64,000 bases of DNA from Malus domestica (GCF_042453785.1 NC_091667.1:32108001-32172000), one strand, 5' to 3'; positions 1 to 13,263 are shown, numbered from the stretch's first letter. Notes: generated by a model not told the origin, from the letters alone. A program made the numbers and translations.

Positions 1-147
1 ACCATTTGTATAATTCAATCATCAATTTATATGTCATTCAGTTACAAAATTTTATCTATAAATTTTAGTTTCCCTAGCATTATCAATTTTCAAAAAACTA
101 ACCCAAGTGAAAATACCCTAATGATTTTAGTGGATGAATCTAGGCCA

Positions 148-190
148 TCTCCAATGGAGATGGCTATATGAATATAGGCTAAAATCTAGC
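148..190. repeat. MITE end related to the elements at 22566 and 58400
   Basis: The stretch starts with GGCCATCTCC and contains a short palindrome (GCCATCTCC, three bases, GGAGATGGC). The same terminal pattern closes the TTA-flanked elements at 22566-23465 and 58400-58806. Only one end is recognisable here, so this is probably a truncated copy. Confidence 0.45.
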
Positions 191-384
191 TCGAAATGCT
201 CCAAAACAAAAAAAAAAAAAAAACAAAAAAAAAACCAATCAGGCCAAGTTTCTTCCCTTTAACCATCGGATTTGCCATTCTTAGTCAACCAGGTAGCCCG
301 TTTGAAAGGCCCATATTTTTTTTAGGTCAAAATTAAAAAAAAAAAATTTAAACATCTAATTTTAAAAAAAAAATTTAATGAAAA

Positions 385-530
385 ACTCCATATACTGTTC
401 ATTTTAACAAAAAACCACATTTGTACATTAAAAAAATCAATCATGTTACTATTCACTTTACCCTTTGTTTTGTCCTTATCATTAAAACTCAAAGTTTTCA
501 AATCCTTTTAATTAGTTTTCCTAATATTTT
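385..530. repeat. Dispersed MITE family A, copy 1
   Basis: About 145 bases clearly similar to 37405-37563 and, more weakly, 11225-11370. Shared blocks in the same order are TACTGTTCA, a stretch resembling AAAAACCACATTT, TACTATTCACTTTA, TTTTGTCCTTATCATTAAAA and TTAGTTTTCCT. The recurrence of an ordered non-coding block marks a short transposon family. Confidence 0.6.
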
Positions 531-1337
531 TTCTATAAATACCTAAACCATTTCTCACATCTTTTTCATTTTTTTTTTTGCTAGTCTCACGTCCTTTTCA
601 TACACACTACTACCTTACCTCTTTCAATAGTCTAAATATAAATTTTCCAATCTTTTTTCAAATAGCCACATCATCAGAAATCCAAGAACTTAATCATTTA
701 ATGACAAATAACATTCAAAATATATCTAGAAATCTTATTTAATATGATAATTTAATTCAACTAACCAATAAAATTAAATAAAACTTAAAATAATAAATTA
801 TTAAAGATGCTAAAAACTAACCCATTTAGTTAGTGATGGTATATAAATATGACCGGACTTTTTTTTTTTTAATTATTTCTATGGGAATCTATTTCGTAAC
901 GCTGCCTCGCTCAGAGGGTGCCATGCACGGTGACACGTCCTCCATGGAGCCACGTAATTAGTACGCATATTATCATCGTCTTCACCCAATCGAACCAAAT
1001 ATGATCAACAATCCCGCAAAATTCACAAGAATATAGTAAAAATACACTAATCAAACAAGGTCTCAGCTCCAAAATATTCAACTCATTACAAGAGAAAAGA
1101 CCCAGATAGAAAAACATACACTTAATTAACAAAATAAACACAGACAGAAACCCAACTCTCGTACGACTAAAACACATGAAATTACAGAGATGGAGAGAAA
1201 CCCATGCGCATGGCCCTAATCTTTATCAAACTCCAATGTTTATTATTATTGTAGCCGTACGATCTCCTTAAAACTCCATGACCACCGGATCTAACAACAC
1301 GGACACACACATATATATGTATTTGGTGGTACACAGT

Positions 1338-1784
1338 TTAAGAAGCCTGCTGTTGACCGTACTGCTCAGCCCTGTCCCTCATCTCCCTCGCCTTCCCAGC
1401 CAGCTTGTAACGAGCCGAGTCTAGCTGGTCCGCGTCAGGTGGGTGCCTCCCGGTCACGTACCGGTAGATCCACGACAACACCGTCACCGCCGCCACACCA
1501 AACCCGCCGGAGGTCAAGAACCCCATTGTTATGAGGGACAGGGTGATCACGGCCGGGACAAGAACCGGACTGAATATGACAAGCAGGGGGGTCGCTATGG
1601 TCAAAGCTATGACCGTGCCGGCAAGGACCAGCCCAGAGAGCACCAAAAGGGACCCACCCGCGGTCACAGCTGTGGCCGCCTTGGCGACTTGGTAGGACTT
1701 CTGATGCTGCTGCTGCATGCCTTGTTGGCCGCCTTGGAAACGAAGGGACTGCTGGTAGTGCTGGTGGCCTTGTGTATCAGCCAT
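1338..1784 (-). CDS. Oleosin (seed oil-body structural protein)
   Basis: A 148-residue single-exon protein starting [12 protein letters not shown]. Oleosins coat oil bodies in seeds and stop them coalescing. The layout is typical: a polar glutamine-rich N-terminus (about 1-37), a long unbroken hydrophobic stretch (about 38-107) with the proline knot [12 protein letters not shown] in the middle, and an amphipathic C-terminal part ending EQYGQQQAS. The hydrophobic hairpin and proline knot identify the family. An upstream in-frame ATG at 1946 would add 54 residues, but that segment reads as untranslated leader, lies over the TATA box (1910-1919) and has no oleosin character, so 1784 is chosen. 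The length matches low-molecular-weight seed oleosins. The closest Arabidopsis match is probably an OLEO3-like form (from memory). Confidence 0.93.
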   Translation of the reverse strand: MADTQGHQHYQQSLRFQGGQQGMQQQHQKSYQVAKAATAVTAGGSLLVLSGLVLAGTVIALTIATPLLVIFSPVLVPAVITLSLITMGFLTSGGFGVAAVTVLSWIYRYVTGRHPPDADQLDSARYKLAGKAREMRDRAEQYGQQQAS

Positions 1785-1904
1785 TTTTTCCCCGAGATGG
1801 GCGGATTGAGAAAATATTTGGGTGTGAATATCAGAATGTGTTTGGGGAGAGAGTACCGGATCGAAGAAATATATAGTTAATGGTGTGAAATGTTGTGGGA
1901 TGGG

Positions 1905-2030
1905 AGGGGGTTTATATAAGAATGGCGGTGTGAATAGCGGTGGCACGTGTTATGGAAGTAGGGCACGTGTTGAGGAGCTTCTCATGCAGGGGTTGCATGT
2001 AATGAGGTGTCTTCGTTTTGCGACACGTCG
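1905..2030 (-). promoter_or_regulatory. Oleosin promoter: TATA box, two G-boxes, RY elements
   Basis: Reading upstream of the oleosin start on the minus strand, there is a TATA-like TTATATAA at 1910-1919. Two perfect G-box/ABRE cores CACGTG lie at 1944-1949 and 1964-1969. RY-type CATGCA/TGCATG motifs lie at 1983-1988 and 1994-1999, and a further ACGT core at 2024-2029. G-boxes next to RY repeats are the known signature of bZIP plus B3 (ABI3/FUS3/LEC2) control of seed storage genes, so maturation-phase expression is inferred. Confidence 0.75.
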
Positions 2031-4014
2031 TTTGTCTTTATATGAGTGATCTGTTGAGCTACTGAGAAGAAGGGTGTGGAGACTGGAGGGTTCCAGGAAA
2101 TCAGATAAGTTCGATCATCGATGTGTTATTTCGATTTGGGCTTAGCCCAAATTTAATTTCGGTATAATTAATCACAGCCCAAGTCAAACCCAAATTGTCT
2201 ATTGGACTGGACTGATGATTACCTATTATTTTGTTTCAGCCCAAGCAGAACCCAATCTATTGGACCGAACTGATCAGTCCCATTAGTCAGTTTCAGCCCA
2301 ATTAGATAATGATGATCATCATCAGTCCACTAATCACTAAGCCCAACACTGTGTTTTGAATTTAAATGAGGAAAATTTTATTGATATTTTGACAAACTCG
2401 GAATTTGCAAGTTCTTTCCTTACTTTGATTTATAAACATAGAAATGCAAAATTTTTGTGTGGAAAAAAAAAAAAAAAACTTGAAATTTGAAACCTTCAAT
2501 TTTCAAGTTCAAATTTTATGTGAATAGATGTTATTTCTCAATTTCTATAAATGAGAGTGTAAAGATAAAAAAAAAATTCATACTCAAATTCTATTTGTCT
2601 TTTAGATTAACCAAATAAGAAAATTCACATATTCTAGAAAATAAAATTCCTTCGTTTTGAAATTTCTTAGTAATCTTAAAATTTATCATCCAAACAAAGT
2701 GTAATAGTAAGCTCAATTTGTTTAGTTAATTTCCAGGAGGTTTTAAATTTTGAATTTTTTTTCTTTTAGCGACAAATTTTAAAATTTAATTTGGAAGTTT
2801 TGAAATTGCATCGACTAAAAGTTGAGTTTCTATTTGAACATCACATCCTATCTGAGCTTACACACTTTTCTATTTACACTCCATTTGTAACTTTGAATTC
2901 TCATTAGGCGAACTCGAATCATGGAGGGATAAACCAAGTCCTGGGAACAATTTTAGCCCTTAAAATAATATAATTTATTAAGAAATAGTTGAGTGCTAAA
3001 TTTTTTATTCTCCTGCCATGAGGGCTAATATATTAGCCCCTCTATATCTTTATTACTTTTTCAAGTTTTAAAAGATGTTAGACGTTTATTAATTAAAATA
3101 TCACATTCAAGATAGCTATTTCTGCGGCGCTAATATTCACAATCTGTACCCATTTGCTAGACGCTAACATATTAGCCCTCGTGCCGCGGCCTGATTAGCT
3201 CTTATTGTTTTTTTTCCACATTTAAAACTTTTCTAGCCAAAACTTTCACATTCATAGCATGTACCCATTTGCTAATACGTTGTAGAAAACATCAAAATAC
3301 AATTAATTGTAATAATACGACTAAAAGGACCTCTTTTGTCCATATAAGGAAACAAACACAAGGCAAAGAAACCAACGCCTTTCAATTTCTATCGTTTGAT
3401 CGCTTTCTGTAATATTTATACGCGATTAAGAGTATCTTTAAAAGAAATATCGTATATAATATGTCAAACTTTTATTTTGATTGATGTGGCCAATTGAATA
3501 TATATGTTAAATCTTCTTCATTTCCGACAAATATGTCAACTATTTATTTTATTAATATATTGTGTTCCATAGCAACATTATCTATTAAAAATAATTAAAA
3601 TTGATTTTAGTTTTCATTCTATTGGCTGTCAGTGGGACACATGCATTAAAAGAAAATTAATTTAAAGGCATTTGATTCCATCTTTATTTGCTATTAAGAA
3701 AAAAGACAGTTAAAAAGTAAGGAGTCAAATAATTCAGCTGCCACGTCATATATGACATCTTCCTTAGAAAATATGGTGATGTCTTTTAGTCTTATTTAGT
3801 GGGAGATAGTCCAATAATTTCACTTATATACACCGTTTCGTTTGGAGTAGGACTCTCTCTCATCGTATTCTCCTCCCCTCCTTTGCTTTCTATTTTGTCT
3901 TTCTCTCTAAAAAAGTCAATATAAAATATTAACATTGCTTAACCGTGACCATTCAAATAGAAGAAAAAAAAAAAAGAGGTAAAAAAAAAAAAAAGAGAAT
4001 CTATTCCGTTTCGT

Positions 4015-4130
4015 TTATTGATTTTCGAAGCCTTTTGAGTTGGATGCCTGTGGGTGGAGTCCACCTGCTCCGTACCAGGATCAGCTCTGGCAACTTGGGA
4101 TAAGGGATCATTTTCCTGAGGATCCAAGGA
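4015..4130. other. GC-richer unexplained segment
   Basis: About 115 bases are much less AT-rich than both flanks, which contain poly-A runs at 3963-3995. Both strands look coding-like; the minus frame reads DPLSQVARADPGTEQVDS without stops. I do not recognise the protein. It could be a captured gene fragment or organellar DNA. Confidence 0.3.
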
Positions 4131-4613
4131 TTCTATGATTGTATATTTTTATCGTACATCATACGGTCAGAAATCATTTAAAATTTACAATTTAAAAATC
4201 AAATATAAATATTACCTAACGAAAATTGACAGCACAATTTACGATAAACGGACACGATGTTCTTCATCAACTCTTCGCAGGCCGACTCGTGAAGGGCTCC
4301 ACAAAAAATGCCCAAGGGGTTGGGGCAGTCTCTTTTTACGGGTACTATTGTCGTCCGAATGTCCATAGATGGCCGAAAAGTGAACACCCCACCCACCAAT
4401 ACCTAAACCCTAATCCAAAAGCACTTAAAACGTGCTCTACTGGGACATGGTCAAAAAAATGCCAAGAGTGGACAGGGTCACCAGAAACAATTTAATAATA
4501 ATAATAAAGTTTTGAAACTCATGCGTCTCACGCGTCCCGTGTTCGTTGGTCTGTGTGCAGAGACGGATGCACCTGAGACCTAGATGGATCTAGGATCACT
4601 TGGAGTTCTGAAA

Positions 4614-4641
4614 ACATATATATATATATATATATATATAT
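4614..4641. repeat. (TA)n microsatellite
   Basis: Uninterrupted alternation of T and A over about 28 bases. No function is inferred. Confidence 0.9.
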
Positions 4642-6778
4642 GAAGCTCTTCAGAGGATCTTTTGAATGTTTTATACGGATTCTTTTATACCTATTAGTTG
4701 TTTGATGTAATACTTACTAGACATATCTCGACAGGTTACATAGACAACACTCAAATTCTCTTAATATCACTTATCAAGTGTTTGACGAAATGTCTCACTG
4801 AATAAACTGAATTTTTTTTTTTATCATGCGCGCTTCGCTCTCAATTTTTATATAAAAAACTTGGACCTTTTACACTAGGACCACCCTATATTCGAATTCT
4901 AGATCTCTCATTGTTCTGGTGATGTTTGGTTCTTAGTATAGGTTAGAATTTGTGGTGGGTGGTAGAACGATTAGTTTACAATTTTAGTCCAGTAAAAACA
5001 TTTTGATAAATAATTTAGGTTATTTAGTAGTGAAGTTTAAAGAGAAAATTTAAACTGTTTTGCCCATAATAATGTTAAGTTAAATTGCTGACGTATTACT
5101 ATGAACTTAATCCATGATACTTATGTTGATGTAGCGAAAAAAGCAGAATATACAACTAGTTGTATGGTAAATTGGCTGGAAAACTGAGCGCACGACAACA
5201 AATCACATACCGATCAGTACACATAATCAATTTAGCAGTAGACCTAATAGTCAATCAAACATAATAATTAAGTAGTAAACCACCTCCTATCTTCTAATTT
5301 ATACAAAGCAGTTAATATTCGATGGTTTTGAGTGGAAACTCTCGGTAGAAAACTTTTGTCGAAGACCTTGACTTCTCTGCTTGTTAATGAACACTTTGGA
5401 AGAACTTAACCACCACGAAGGATTTCAATTCCATGATGTATTATAACGATCGGGAAAGGTGAAGGCTTAAAGCTGTTTTAACTTTTTGATCTAGTCTTTT
5501 TCTTCCTTTCTTATTTGCATTTGATTCCTTTCACTAGAAAAAGCTCAGCAAAAGAAACTTCCTTTAGTTTGATGAGTGTTTTATATTCGTTTTAAGAGAA
5601 GTTTTTAGTTTGCTTTTAGTATGGATTTGTCACTTAGTGCTGTTATTAGTGTTTTAACGGGATTATTGACAAATTTTGATTGTAGAAGGTAATTAATATG
5701 AGATACGATAAGTTTCAAGATGTTAAGTGAGGAAATTTGAAATTTAATGGGCAGATGTAAAAGTAAATTCAATATCAGAGTGTGTTGCCGTAAATAAGCT
5801 TAATCAATTTATATTGGTGGCCAAAATAAGTGTAGTTTGGTGGTTGAATAGGGATTTTTCCATGTGTTGTATTTTGTGTGATTATCTCCAAATTATTTTA
5901 ATTTTGCCATCGAACTTTTTACATATGTAAAGTTGGAGTTGGTTCTAGTTAAGGTTTTCCCCGTATTTAGTATCATTTGTTCTTTATACTAATTTCTCTT
6001 CTCGGTGATGAAGTATTGTATGTTTTTTCATGTTGTGCTGCTCGAATATTGTAATTCTTTTTAAAATCAATATTACCTTTCTTCTTTTCAAAGGTTAGTG
6101 TTTTCCTATCTATATCAGTTAGGCTTAGAACCACAATGACTAATGAATATGTTTCGTCAAAAAGTCCTTGATCTACGTGTAGTTTGCATGCACTAGTCAG
6201 TTAGCCTCAGTCGAATGGACTAAATGCAACTAAAATTAGCCCACACAGTTTGAATAAATCAATTAAGTGGTGTTAATTTGTAATGATGGCAAACTGGAAA
6301 TTGGATTCACCGAATTTGGATCCTGCTGGATCTTTGTTCGGAACCTAAGAATCAAAAAATTAGATCTTGGTTTACGTGAATGTGAAATCAGAATATTTAT
6401 ATCAGGTAAATCAACATAATAAGTTAATAAAAATTACTAAGTTCAATTTGAATGGTTCAAATTGTTTAAGTCTTAAATTTCAGTGAAATCCGAAGCAGAG
6501 CTTGTACGAATTCACCAACCCCCACAAATTGTCTGACTCGGATGGAAAATTGGAGACAGTAACCACTGTAAGCTTATCCAACCCTAACAATGCATGGACA
6601 TGTGTTGCATGCATGGTATGCATGTCATGCATTCTGCTTGCTAAAAGTGACGACAGTGTACAATGTGTCACACATCAAGTATAAAATTAATGGGGTTAAT
6701 AATTTTGATTCTTATTCGGACGCCACACTCAGCTACCTAAAGAAATTTATAAACCTAAAGCTCTGTTGGATAATTATA

Positions 6779-7003
6779 GAGCTTGTTTAGATGTATTTTT
6801 TAAATAGTTGAAAATGCTTTTGGTAAAAATATTTTTTAGAAACAATTATTAGTAAAAATGCTAACAAATCTTAAAAAAGTGTTTAGAGTGCTTCATCACA
6901 TAACTGGTGTTTCAAGTAGAAAGTACTTAAAGTGATTTTAGAACCAAAAATATTTTATCTAAAAATACTTTCAGTTATTTTAATAGTACATCCAAACACG
7001 CCC
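6779..7003. mobile_element. Tourist-like MITE
   Basis: A roughly 225-bp unit with imperfect terminal inverted repeats. The left end reads GCTTGTTTAGATGTA and the right end, reverse complemented, GCGTGTTTGGATGTA. The interior is AT-rich and partly self-complementary. There is no coding capacity. The short flanking repeat is ambiguous, so the exact ends are uncertain. Confidence 0.5.
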
Positions 7004-7550
7004 ATAATTTACACAAATTATTACACATGACACATGCATCATAAATTAGCGAATACTTTTGTTCTTTCTCTAAAATCTAAGCATTTTCAATTTGTTGCAC
7101 ATTTCTTCCAGGAATCTTATGCAGTTATGCATGTTTATTGGAAATCCTATGTTACTTTTTAACAGAAATTAAAAAGGAAGGAAATTCAATTAGAAATTAA
7201 GGACAAAACACGAACAAATTTAAGAAGTAAATAATTTTCGTGCTCATATTTTCGCCAGCCACATGGAAATCAACGTAGACTAGGGCCCTCCTGCAATTTT
7301 ATCATTTTACTAGTATTTTGTGTTAGTTTTCTTTCATAAAAGCAACCTATTTAACTAACATTATGTTTCACCCAAAGAAATTTTTAGTTGTGACAGAAAT
7401 ACGGATGATACATCACGTGTTTTTATGCAAGTGGTGGAAATTTTTAATTTTTAAGTTATTAATTTTTTAACACACATAATCCATTATTTATATAGGAACA
7501 CTTGGTGTACTACCTCGTGTGACGATCGCACTGAAAAATCTCTCGTTTCA

Positions 7551-8110
7551 CCAGGACCATCTCTGAGATTTTTGGGACCTTGTGCAAGATTTATAAAATG
7601 ACCCCACCTTAAGATAGTTTAAAAAAAAAATTAGGACAATGTATTGACATTAAAAAGTTATCACTTATATCAAAACGAACTTTAGCATTCAATGATTGCA
7701 AGTTTACATAAGTAAAAAGAGCTGCAAACATAACATTCACTAATAAAATCAAATGCAGTTCAATCTTAAACAACTAAACAAGAAAAAAAAAACTTCAAAA
7801 ACTCTGAAAACTTTAAAGTTTCACTTGAATATGTAACATTATTATATAATAAAATTGAAAAAAAAATATTGTTTTTAGGGTGTTATTATTTACACTCAAA
7901 CTATCTCATTGTAGTCCAAATTTTTATATTTAGGAAAAAAAATTACATTTATAAAGAGTGCACAATGAGATTTTAAAATGCTAACAAAAACAATTTTTAA
8001 ATATAGAACATTATTACATACAATATTAGATGGCAAAAATTTTGGGGGCCCTTAAAATTTGTGTCATATACAACTACACATTTTGCTCCCCCTCAACGCC
8101 CTTTGTGGTT
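7551..8110 (+). repeat. Dispersed repeat, copy 1 (inverted copy at 21190-21835)
   Basis: Shared blocks appear in reverse orientation at 21190-21835, including GGGCCCTTAAAATTT versus GGGTCCTTAAAATTT and the stretch around ACTTGCAATCATTGA. The bases near both ends resemble a decayed non-autonomous transposon. It has no coding capacity. Confidence 0.45.
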
Positions 8111-10365
8111 CTCTATAGAAAACAAACCCCTTTATTTTGGTTAATTCACGTAAAACAAGGATTGTACAAACTAAAGGAAGATTCAATATGTTAAAAGATA
8201 AAAAAAAAATCGCATATACAGTAGAGTATTCAGCCATGACCGTATAAAATTTTTGTTCAAATTGAATGTGTTAATTAATCATTTTTCTTATTTTTACCAA
8301 AGCTTTTATAAACATGTTCTAATGATATTGTCATCTTAATAATAAGATTTTCATAAAATTTAAAGCTCTACCACTCTCGTTTGATTAAAATTTCCCATAT
8401 AATACAATACCAAAAAAAAAATTTATTTCATTGATTATATTGCTATATTTTGTATACTTTTTATGACTTAAAAACATCTGCTAGCCTAAATTTCTGGCTC
8501 TGTGACTCGGTTCCTCTTCAATTCAAGTCACAAAATCAACATACTAATTTCATATTTTGTTGTCACATGAGCAGTCATGTTGCAAGACCTTTTCCTCCAC
8601 TACGACAATAAATATTGAGATTCAGACAATAGCCATATTTTAGTAAACACATAAAACTAAAAAAATTAAATTATTTTTATTTTTATTCCTTGTAAATACT
8701 CATTTAAAAAGTTCAAATTGGTTCCATATGAAAAATAAACTTGATTCTGTTTTTTGTTTTTGTTTTTTTAATCAATAAGTCATTGATAAAATAATTACTA
8801 GCTAGGAATTTCAGCTGCATGGTCATTTTCTTTACCTAACTTCTTCTAACATATATGTTTCAAAATATATGCACGTCAACTTCATAATCTCCAAAGTTTA
8901 AAAAGTAAACAAATATACATTGACAATAACATTCTCTGAATAAACCGCAGAATACAATTTGATTTTAAGGTGTGAACTGGCCACCAGCTCAGTATCAAAT
9001 CATTTCACATGCTTAAATTTTTCCTTCATTTCTAATTAAGTTGGGAGGTTTGCATTTAATTCATGGACGACCAGCAATATCTAGGTCAGAGGTGTATGAA
9101 ATCTTCCAACGTAGAAGTTTAGGGCATGTAAACTTTAATTAATTGATTTTCCTTTCTTAAGGCAACCGCAGCTATATGCTGGATAAATAAAATAATTAAG
9201 AAGACTATTAAGGATTTGAAAAATGGATCAAAGAAACAAACAAGAGAGATGAATTTGACGGCTTTCACTGTGATGTGAAAATAATAATAAAATATAGTTA
9301 AAAGGACTAAACAATGTTCGAGGAATTTAGCATGTTTACCCATAAGTAAATCTTGTTGTTGACGCTCTAGTAAATTATGGATATACTTTGTCTAAATGGT
9401 GATACTTAAATTGGTGTATGATTATAGGCGATTAGGAATCGCAAACATGGTTGTTTGTAAGTTTTCACTTTTTGTCACAAAACACTAAACAATGCTCCAA
9501 AATCAGCGTATTGGCCAAAACGTAGGCTTCCACTATTTGTACACACACTTTCTTCTTTCTGTTGTCTTCTTCTTTTTTTGTCCTCCTTTTTTTTTTTTTG
9601 TAAACTTTTTTGTAGATTCATTGGTTCATTGTTAAAAAAAAAATTGCAAAAAAGAGAGTTATTATTACCTTTTTAGTAGAATTTGTAGAAGTAGAATATG
9701 ATTGAAGTGTACAAGTAAAAAAGGCCGATTTTGATTAATAAACCTAATTGAAAAATCAGCAAGTCGCAATACCTCCACCTACTTTGCTTACTTGCTCTTC
9801 CAACTATACTATATTTAAATGCAAGGTCCAACCTAATGATTCGGTAAAGATTACACATAGTTTATGCCAGTAATATGTTAATGGTTGTGATTAAGAAATT
9901 CGAGATTGAATTAATATAAGAACACTTGTTACATAACTTACATTTAATAATTAATGTTAAGAGTAAACCTGCTTATACCAAATTAAAAATTAAACAGTAG
10001 GAAACTAGCTTGTACTCAAATGGGTGCTGATCTTGTAGATATGTAGGGAGAAACGAAAAACAAATGGACAAATTTTATTTTATTTATTAAAATTTTTATT
10101 TTTAGAGAAATAGGAAGTGCAATCCAAAGCAAAGATGCCAAAGAGAATACAGGAAGGCCTACCAAGAGGCAAACAAGAAGCTAGAGAGAGCAAAGAATGC
10201 AATGAAAGGAGATACAACGAAAGAGACGCTTCAACCAAATGAAAACATCACCTTCTACACTGCCAACTAACAACTAATTAGGACAAGGAAGACCAACGAA
10301 GATGGGGGCGATAGATGAGTGCTGGGTGCAGAGACAACGATGGATGATAGCTGGGGTGGGTTGCA

Positions 10366-10640
10366 AAAATCAGTTTGGTCCCAATTTGTTTGTGGCCTCA
10401 CATTTTTAGGTATTTATTATTATTATTATTATTACATTTGAAATTAGCAACAGAGCCGGGTGGGATATCTCTGCAAAAAGCAAAATTTGGTCCAATTTGT
10501 TTGTGGCTTTCACATTTTTTTAATTATTAATTTCATACACAATTAGCAACATGCAGTAAAGCAATTTTGGCTCCCATTTGTCTGTGTCTTCACATTCTTT
10601 ATTATTATTATTATTATTTCATACACATTTAGTAACAGTT
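10366..10640 (+). repeat. Three-copy degenerate tandem repeat with (ATT)n tracts
   Basis: The phrase TTTGGTCCCAATTTGTTTGTGG recurs in diverged form near 10375, 10487 and 10567. Each copy is followed by CACATTTTT or CACATTC, an ATT-rich tract (clean (ATT)n at 10417-10432 and 10600-10618), then a TTAGCAACA or TTAGTAACA phrase. The spacing is about 80-115 bases, varying with the ATT tract. Confidence 0.6.
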
Positions 10641-11224
10641 TCTGTCAGAATTATGGTTCTCTCAACGAGTTTTGTCAACGGCAGAGCCAACATGAGAGCA
10701 TTGGCTGCCGCTAACTCTAACAACTTCAAATATTTCTTTTTTTTTTTAATTTTTACATGGCCCCTATAATAATTGAGACAAACAAAACAGAGAAACCATT
10801 TATTAATACTTTTTTAATTAAAACATACCAAAACTACAATCTTTCCAAAACAGGGATAGCTCTTTTAGTGATCAATATTACGAAGAATTCAAATGTAGTT
10901 AATTATATTGATAATGATATTGTGAAACGATGTTTCTATAATATGAGAACATATCATTGGCAATTATAAATGAAAGTATTTAGTTTTCATAAGCTTGTTG
11001 TTCGTGGTCTCATTATTGTAAATTTTTGACTTCGTCACTGATTTAACATGAGCTTGTAACTAAGTAGACTATATTTAAATGATTAGTTGTATGGATAAGT
11101 TAAAGGAGTGATAGATACAAAATCACCTCATTCTAAGGTTACATTAAGCACGTCCCAAATTCTTGAGTTAAAGTGTACTTTTATTGTCTTCAATCATGTT
11201 TGCTACATGGATTTAATTATGTAA

Positions 11225-11370
11225 GTTTTAATAAAACACTCCAGGTACTGTTCACTTGACATTTATAGCCTAAAAAGTCACTCTTTGTACTATTCACTTA
11301 CACTTTTATTTTATCATTTTGATTAAAAGCTAAAGTTTTCAAATATTTTTCGTTAGTTTTCCTTTAATTA
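11225..11370. repeat. Dispersed MITE family A, diverged copy 2
   Basis: Shares the ordered blocks GGTACTGTTCACTT, GTACTATTCACTTA, TAAAGTTTTCAAAT and GTTAGTTTTCCTTT with 385-530 and 37405-37563, with more substitutions and an altered middle. Confidence 0.5.
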
Positions 11371-12173
11371 TTTATTTTTTTGCACGTACATGCATTAAAA
11401 CGTAGAGCTTGAAAGGAAACCATCATTTTACATTTTCTAAAATTAATCGTGTTTTCATTAAACTCCCTCAAGTATTAAAAATTACATCAACACCCGAGAT
11501 TTAAAAAAAATACGTCTACCTTCATACATAAATTTCAAATAAAAGTTCCATAAGGTTAAGTCGCTATTGAACAGTAAGGCACATATTGAACAGTAAGGTT
11601 ATGTCACTGTTGGACAAGTTGCAGTCATGGGCTTTCTTTTTGTCCTTTTTCAGGATAGACCCAAAAAACTAATCTATTTATAATTTATACCAAATCTTTT
11701 GTCTGATCACCCATCAAATATAAAATTAGTTATGCCGTTTTACGTGTGAACTTATTTTATTTTTTTGGTTTTAACATAAATAATATAAAACCACATACCT
11801 CCTCCTAATATTCAAATAAAAACAATTAAAAGTAGTTAATTATTTGATTAATTAGGTGAAAGGCGACAAAGTTAAATAAGCAGCCAAGGTTGTCAGCATA
11901 TGTATGTTGTATTCTAGCTGGAGAAGGGTACATAGATATTAATCTCAACACAAAAATAAAAATAGGTATTGTTGCATAATTTAATGTCATTCTTTGGGCG
12001 AAGCTACGTTAGCTAAGGTCCGTTTTATTAGAACTCCACCTGTTTTAAAAGGAAAGGTAGGGATAATGAAATTGTCTTAATTATTTGTTCTGAACAGTAA
12101 TTGTCTTTGTGCAAATCCATCAATTTAAGAAGAGGAAAGGAAAGGGCAAAAGCAAGTGTAATCACTATTCACA

Positions 12174-12203
12174 AATATATATATACATATATATATATAT
12201 ATT
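12174..12203. repeat. (TA)n microsatellite
   Basis: An alternating TA tract interrupted by one C. Confidence 0.85.
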
Positions 12204-13263
12204 TGTTTTGTGCCTTGTAAGTGTGTATTTAATACGTTTGTTCTTTGAAAATAAAACTCCATATCTAACTCTGATAGTTTACTTTTAAATATAAGACAAA
12301 GCATAATAACGAGCGTAATTAATTAAAAATAAAACACAAATAAAGAAGGTGGTTGAACTTTGTAAATTTTTTAAGTGTGATGTTAAAAAATATTTGTATT
12401 TTTTTAACTTCAAATTAAACCAGGCCGTTGATTTACTAAATTTGGGTTGAATCATATGCACCAGATTATGCCATATGGGACAACCTTTAATTTTTAATTT
12501 CTTTTCTAACATTAGAAATCTAGCAGTCCAGATAAAAGATCCGTTGGAAATCCAACAGTCTGTGAGGGCAAGCCAACAGTCTGCATGGACGCTTGGTTGT
12601 GCGCCCGGGTTGGCCTTACTGCTGCAATTGGGTAGCTACAATGGCACAAGCCAAGGCAAATCTTGCAAGGGCAGCTGAAAGGGCACAAGCTTTTGGCCCA
12701 ATTGCCCTCCATTATTTGCACCGGTGGACCGCTTTTTTTTAGGTCATAAGACAATCCAACCCAATTGCTCTATTAATTAAACCATGGGTGGAGATATCTT
12801 AAGATATCTCCAATTCAACGATAAGTTATAACATTTTCGATTCATATGGAGTTAAATTTGACTTTTAACTCATATGCTTTAAAGAGTGATTAACCCCATT
12901 TTAGAATTATAACTTTCTTATTCTGGAGGTGGTGGTCCTACTTTTAACTTTAGAGATATCTAAAATCAAATGTAACTTTGCGTTTGTGAGAAAATCTATA
13001 AATTTAGAGTCAAAATATACCTTTTGACAAAAAAAATTGGTTGCATTAGAAATAGCCTTACAGTTACAGATGGATATTATTTTCTTTCTATTTTCCTCAT
13101 CATAGTTACACTCAAGATTTTGTCTCCTTCCACCCATAATTCTTTATTATGCAATTTGCAATTTGACTAGTTGTTTTTCATGTCGTAAGTTGCAAGATCA
13201 TCATTTGTATTTGTTCTTTTTCAAAACAGATTTTGCATGTTCATGACATCATATTAATAATAG

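Larger units (their letters stand above)
1..1337. other. AT-rich intergenic DNA, left edge
   Basis: No supportable gene. The stretch is AT-rich with poly-A and poly-T runs. It holds two MITE remnants (listed separately). The last few hundred bases probably include the oleosin 3' untranslated region, since the oleosin gene ends at 1338 on the minus strand. The short ORF at 911-1177 has no recognisable domain and atypical composition. Confidence 0.6.

Noticed and set aside
1443-1880. 145-codon plus-strand ORF
   Set aside because: It lies antisense over the oleosin gene and its 5' leader. The oleosin frame has the proline knot and family layout, and this one matches nothing.
1785-1946. 54-residue N-terminal extension of the oleosin
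   Set aside because: It overlaps the TATA box and reads as leader sequence (proline/threonine-rich, no family similarity).
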